This document shows, in pieces, positions 63,529 through 64,000 of a DNA stretch of 64,000 nucleotides. Origin of the DNA: Comamonadaceae bacterium OH2545_COT-014 (GTDB lineage Bacteria > Pseudomonadota > Gammaproteobacteria > Burkholderiales > Burkholderiaceae_C); contig RQYR01000011.1 in assembly GCA_003859965.1 (NCBI GenBank), forward strand, positions 62,001-126,000. Reading direction: 5' to 3'. Position 1 is the first letter of the stretch; each line of letters opens with the position of its first letter. A program made the position numbers and the translations under genes. The notes under the pieces are model-generated. The model worked only from the letters and a program-made list of their open reading frames with translations. It was not told the DNA's origin and made no database searches.

Positions 63529-64000
63529 ATGAAATCACCGCTCGCCCTTTCCCTGCTGGCCCTGCTGACGGCCGGCGCTGCGCACGCGCAGCAGGTCTAC
63601 CGCGTGGTCGGCCCCGATGGCCGCGTCACCTTCTCCGACAAGCCGCCCGCCGCCAGCACGCAGCCTGCCGCGCGCGTCACGCCCGGCGTACCCGCACGCT
63701 CCAGCGGCCTGCTCCCCTACGAGCTGAACCGCACCGCGCAGCGCTTTCCCGTCACGCTCTACAGCAGCGACAACTGCCCGCCCTGTGACCAGGGACGCAA
63801 CCTGCTCATCAACCGGGGCATTCCGTTCACCGAAAAAACCGTCAATGCCAACGCTGACATCAGCGCGCTGCAAAAGATGACGGGCGGCGACGGCAGCCTG
63901 CCCCTGCTCACCATCGGCGGCCAGCAGCTCAAGGGCTTTGGCGACGCCGAGTGGAGCAAATACCTTGATGCCGCAGGCTATCCCCAAAAGTCGCAACTGC
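63529..64000 (+). CDS. DUF4124 / glutaredoxin-like exported protein (3' truncated)
   Basis: The visible 157 residues have a signal peptide (MKSPLALSLLALLTAGAAHA), a DUF4124 segment (QVYRVVGPDGRVTFSDKPP) and a glutaredoxin-like domain with the CxxC pair CPPC (83-86) and TGGDGSLPLLTIGGQQLKGF. It is probably a periplasmic thiol-disulfide protein. The 3' end lies outside the window. Confidence 0.88.
   Translation, partial: MKSPLALSLLALLTAGAAHAQQVYRVVGPDGRVTFSDKPPAASTQPAARVTPGVPARSSGLLPYELNRTAQRFPVTLYSSDNCPPCDQGRNLLINRGIPFTEKTVNANADISALQKMTGGDGSLPLLTIGGQQLKGFGDAEWSKYLDAAGYPQKSQL

Overview
The window is a chromosomal segment of a high-GC betaproteobacterium, most likely from the family Comamonadaceae (order Burkholderiales). 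The evidence is the gene order asd-fimV-truA-trpF-trpB-trpA-accD, the ISC operon iscR-iscS-iscU-iscA-hscB-hscA-fdx, a RatA/RnfH pair beside smpB, a TctC/Bug-type binding protein, and short AT-rich ATAGCT-type repeats. No rRNA, prophage, transposase or CRISPR array is visible. One tRNA (Val, anticodon CAC) is present. The species cannot be named from sequence alone.

Layout. 1-4184: end of a PP2C phosphatase, rph, smpB, ratA, rnfH and a CobD/CbiB-like membrane protein. 4357-17111: asd behind a candidate Thr/Ile/Lys-coding leader peptide and attenuator, then fimV, truA, trpF, trpB, an ATPase/DUF4276 pair inserted before trpA, a TauE exporter with a divergent LysR regulator, and accD. 17190-24733: a dispersed repeat, YggT, a LON-domain protein, a thiolase, and an NrtR-like regulator divergent from SPFH and NAD-kinase-like genes, then a Bug receptor ending in a 48-bp perfect palindrome. 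24775-31385: a sulfide:quinone-reductase-like flavoprotein with small membrane proteins, then AhpD-like, universal stress, nitroreductase, NnrS, FKBP and HxlR genes. 31832-36540: RDD, DgkA, LOG, a FAD amine oxidase, a desaturase and tRNA-Val. 36600-43557: dnaQ and the ISC operon under an IscR-type site. 43761-52229: BON lipoprotein, substrate-binding protein, DUF2242, tsaD, an MliC-type lipoprotein and a TonB receptor with a Fur-like site. 52230-64000: hrpA, an EamA transporter with its TetR regulator, a leader-controlled operon for a Clp-like AAA+/M41 fusion protease, a small lipoprotein, oligopeptidase A and a truncated glutaredoxin-like protein.

Most genes are housekeeping. The most unusual parts are the following. 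(1) A soluble protein of about 656 residues joins a Clp/HslU-type AAA+ module to an FtsH-type M41 zinc-peptidase domain. It follows an 83-residue basic protein, a 9-codon minicistron and an intrinsic terminator. (2) A three-gene NrtR-like / SPFH / NAD-kinase-like locus has two 15-bp palindromes GTTGT-N5-ACAAC in its divergent promoter. (3) asd has a candidate attenuator whose leader peptide ends in Thr, Ile and Lys codons, three end products of the Asd pathway. (4) An ATPase + TOPRIM-like DUF4276 cassette splits trpB from trpA. (5) A MITE-like repeat of about 110-200 bp with long imperfect terminal inverted repeats occurs three times. All functional statements come from reading sequence and motifs; no database search was run.
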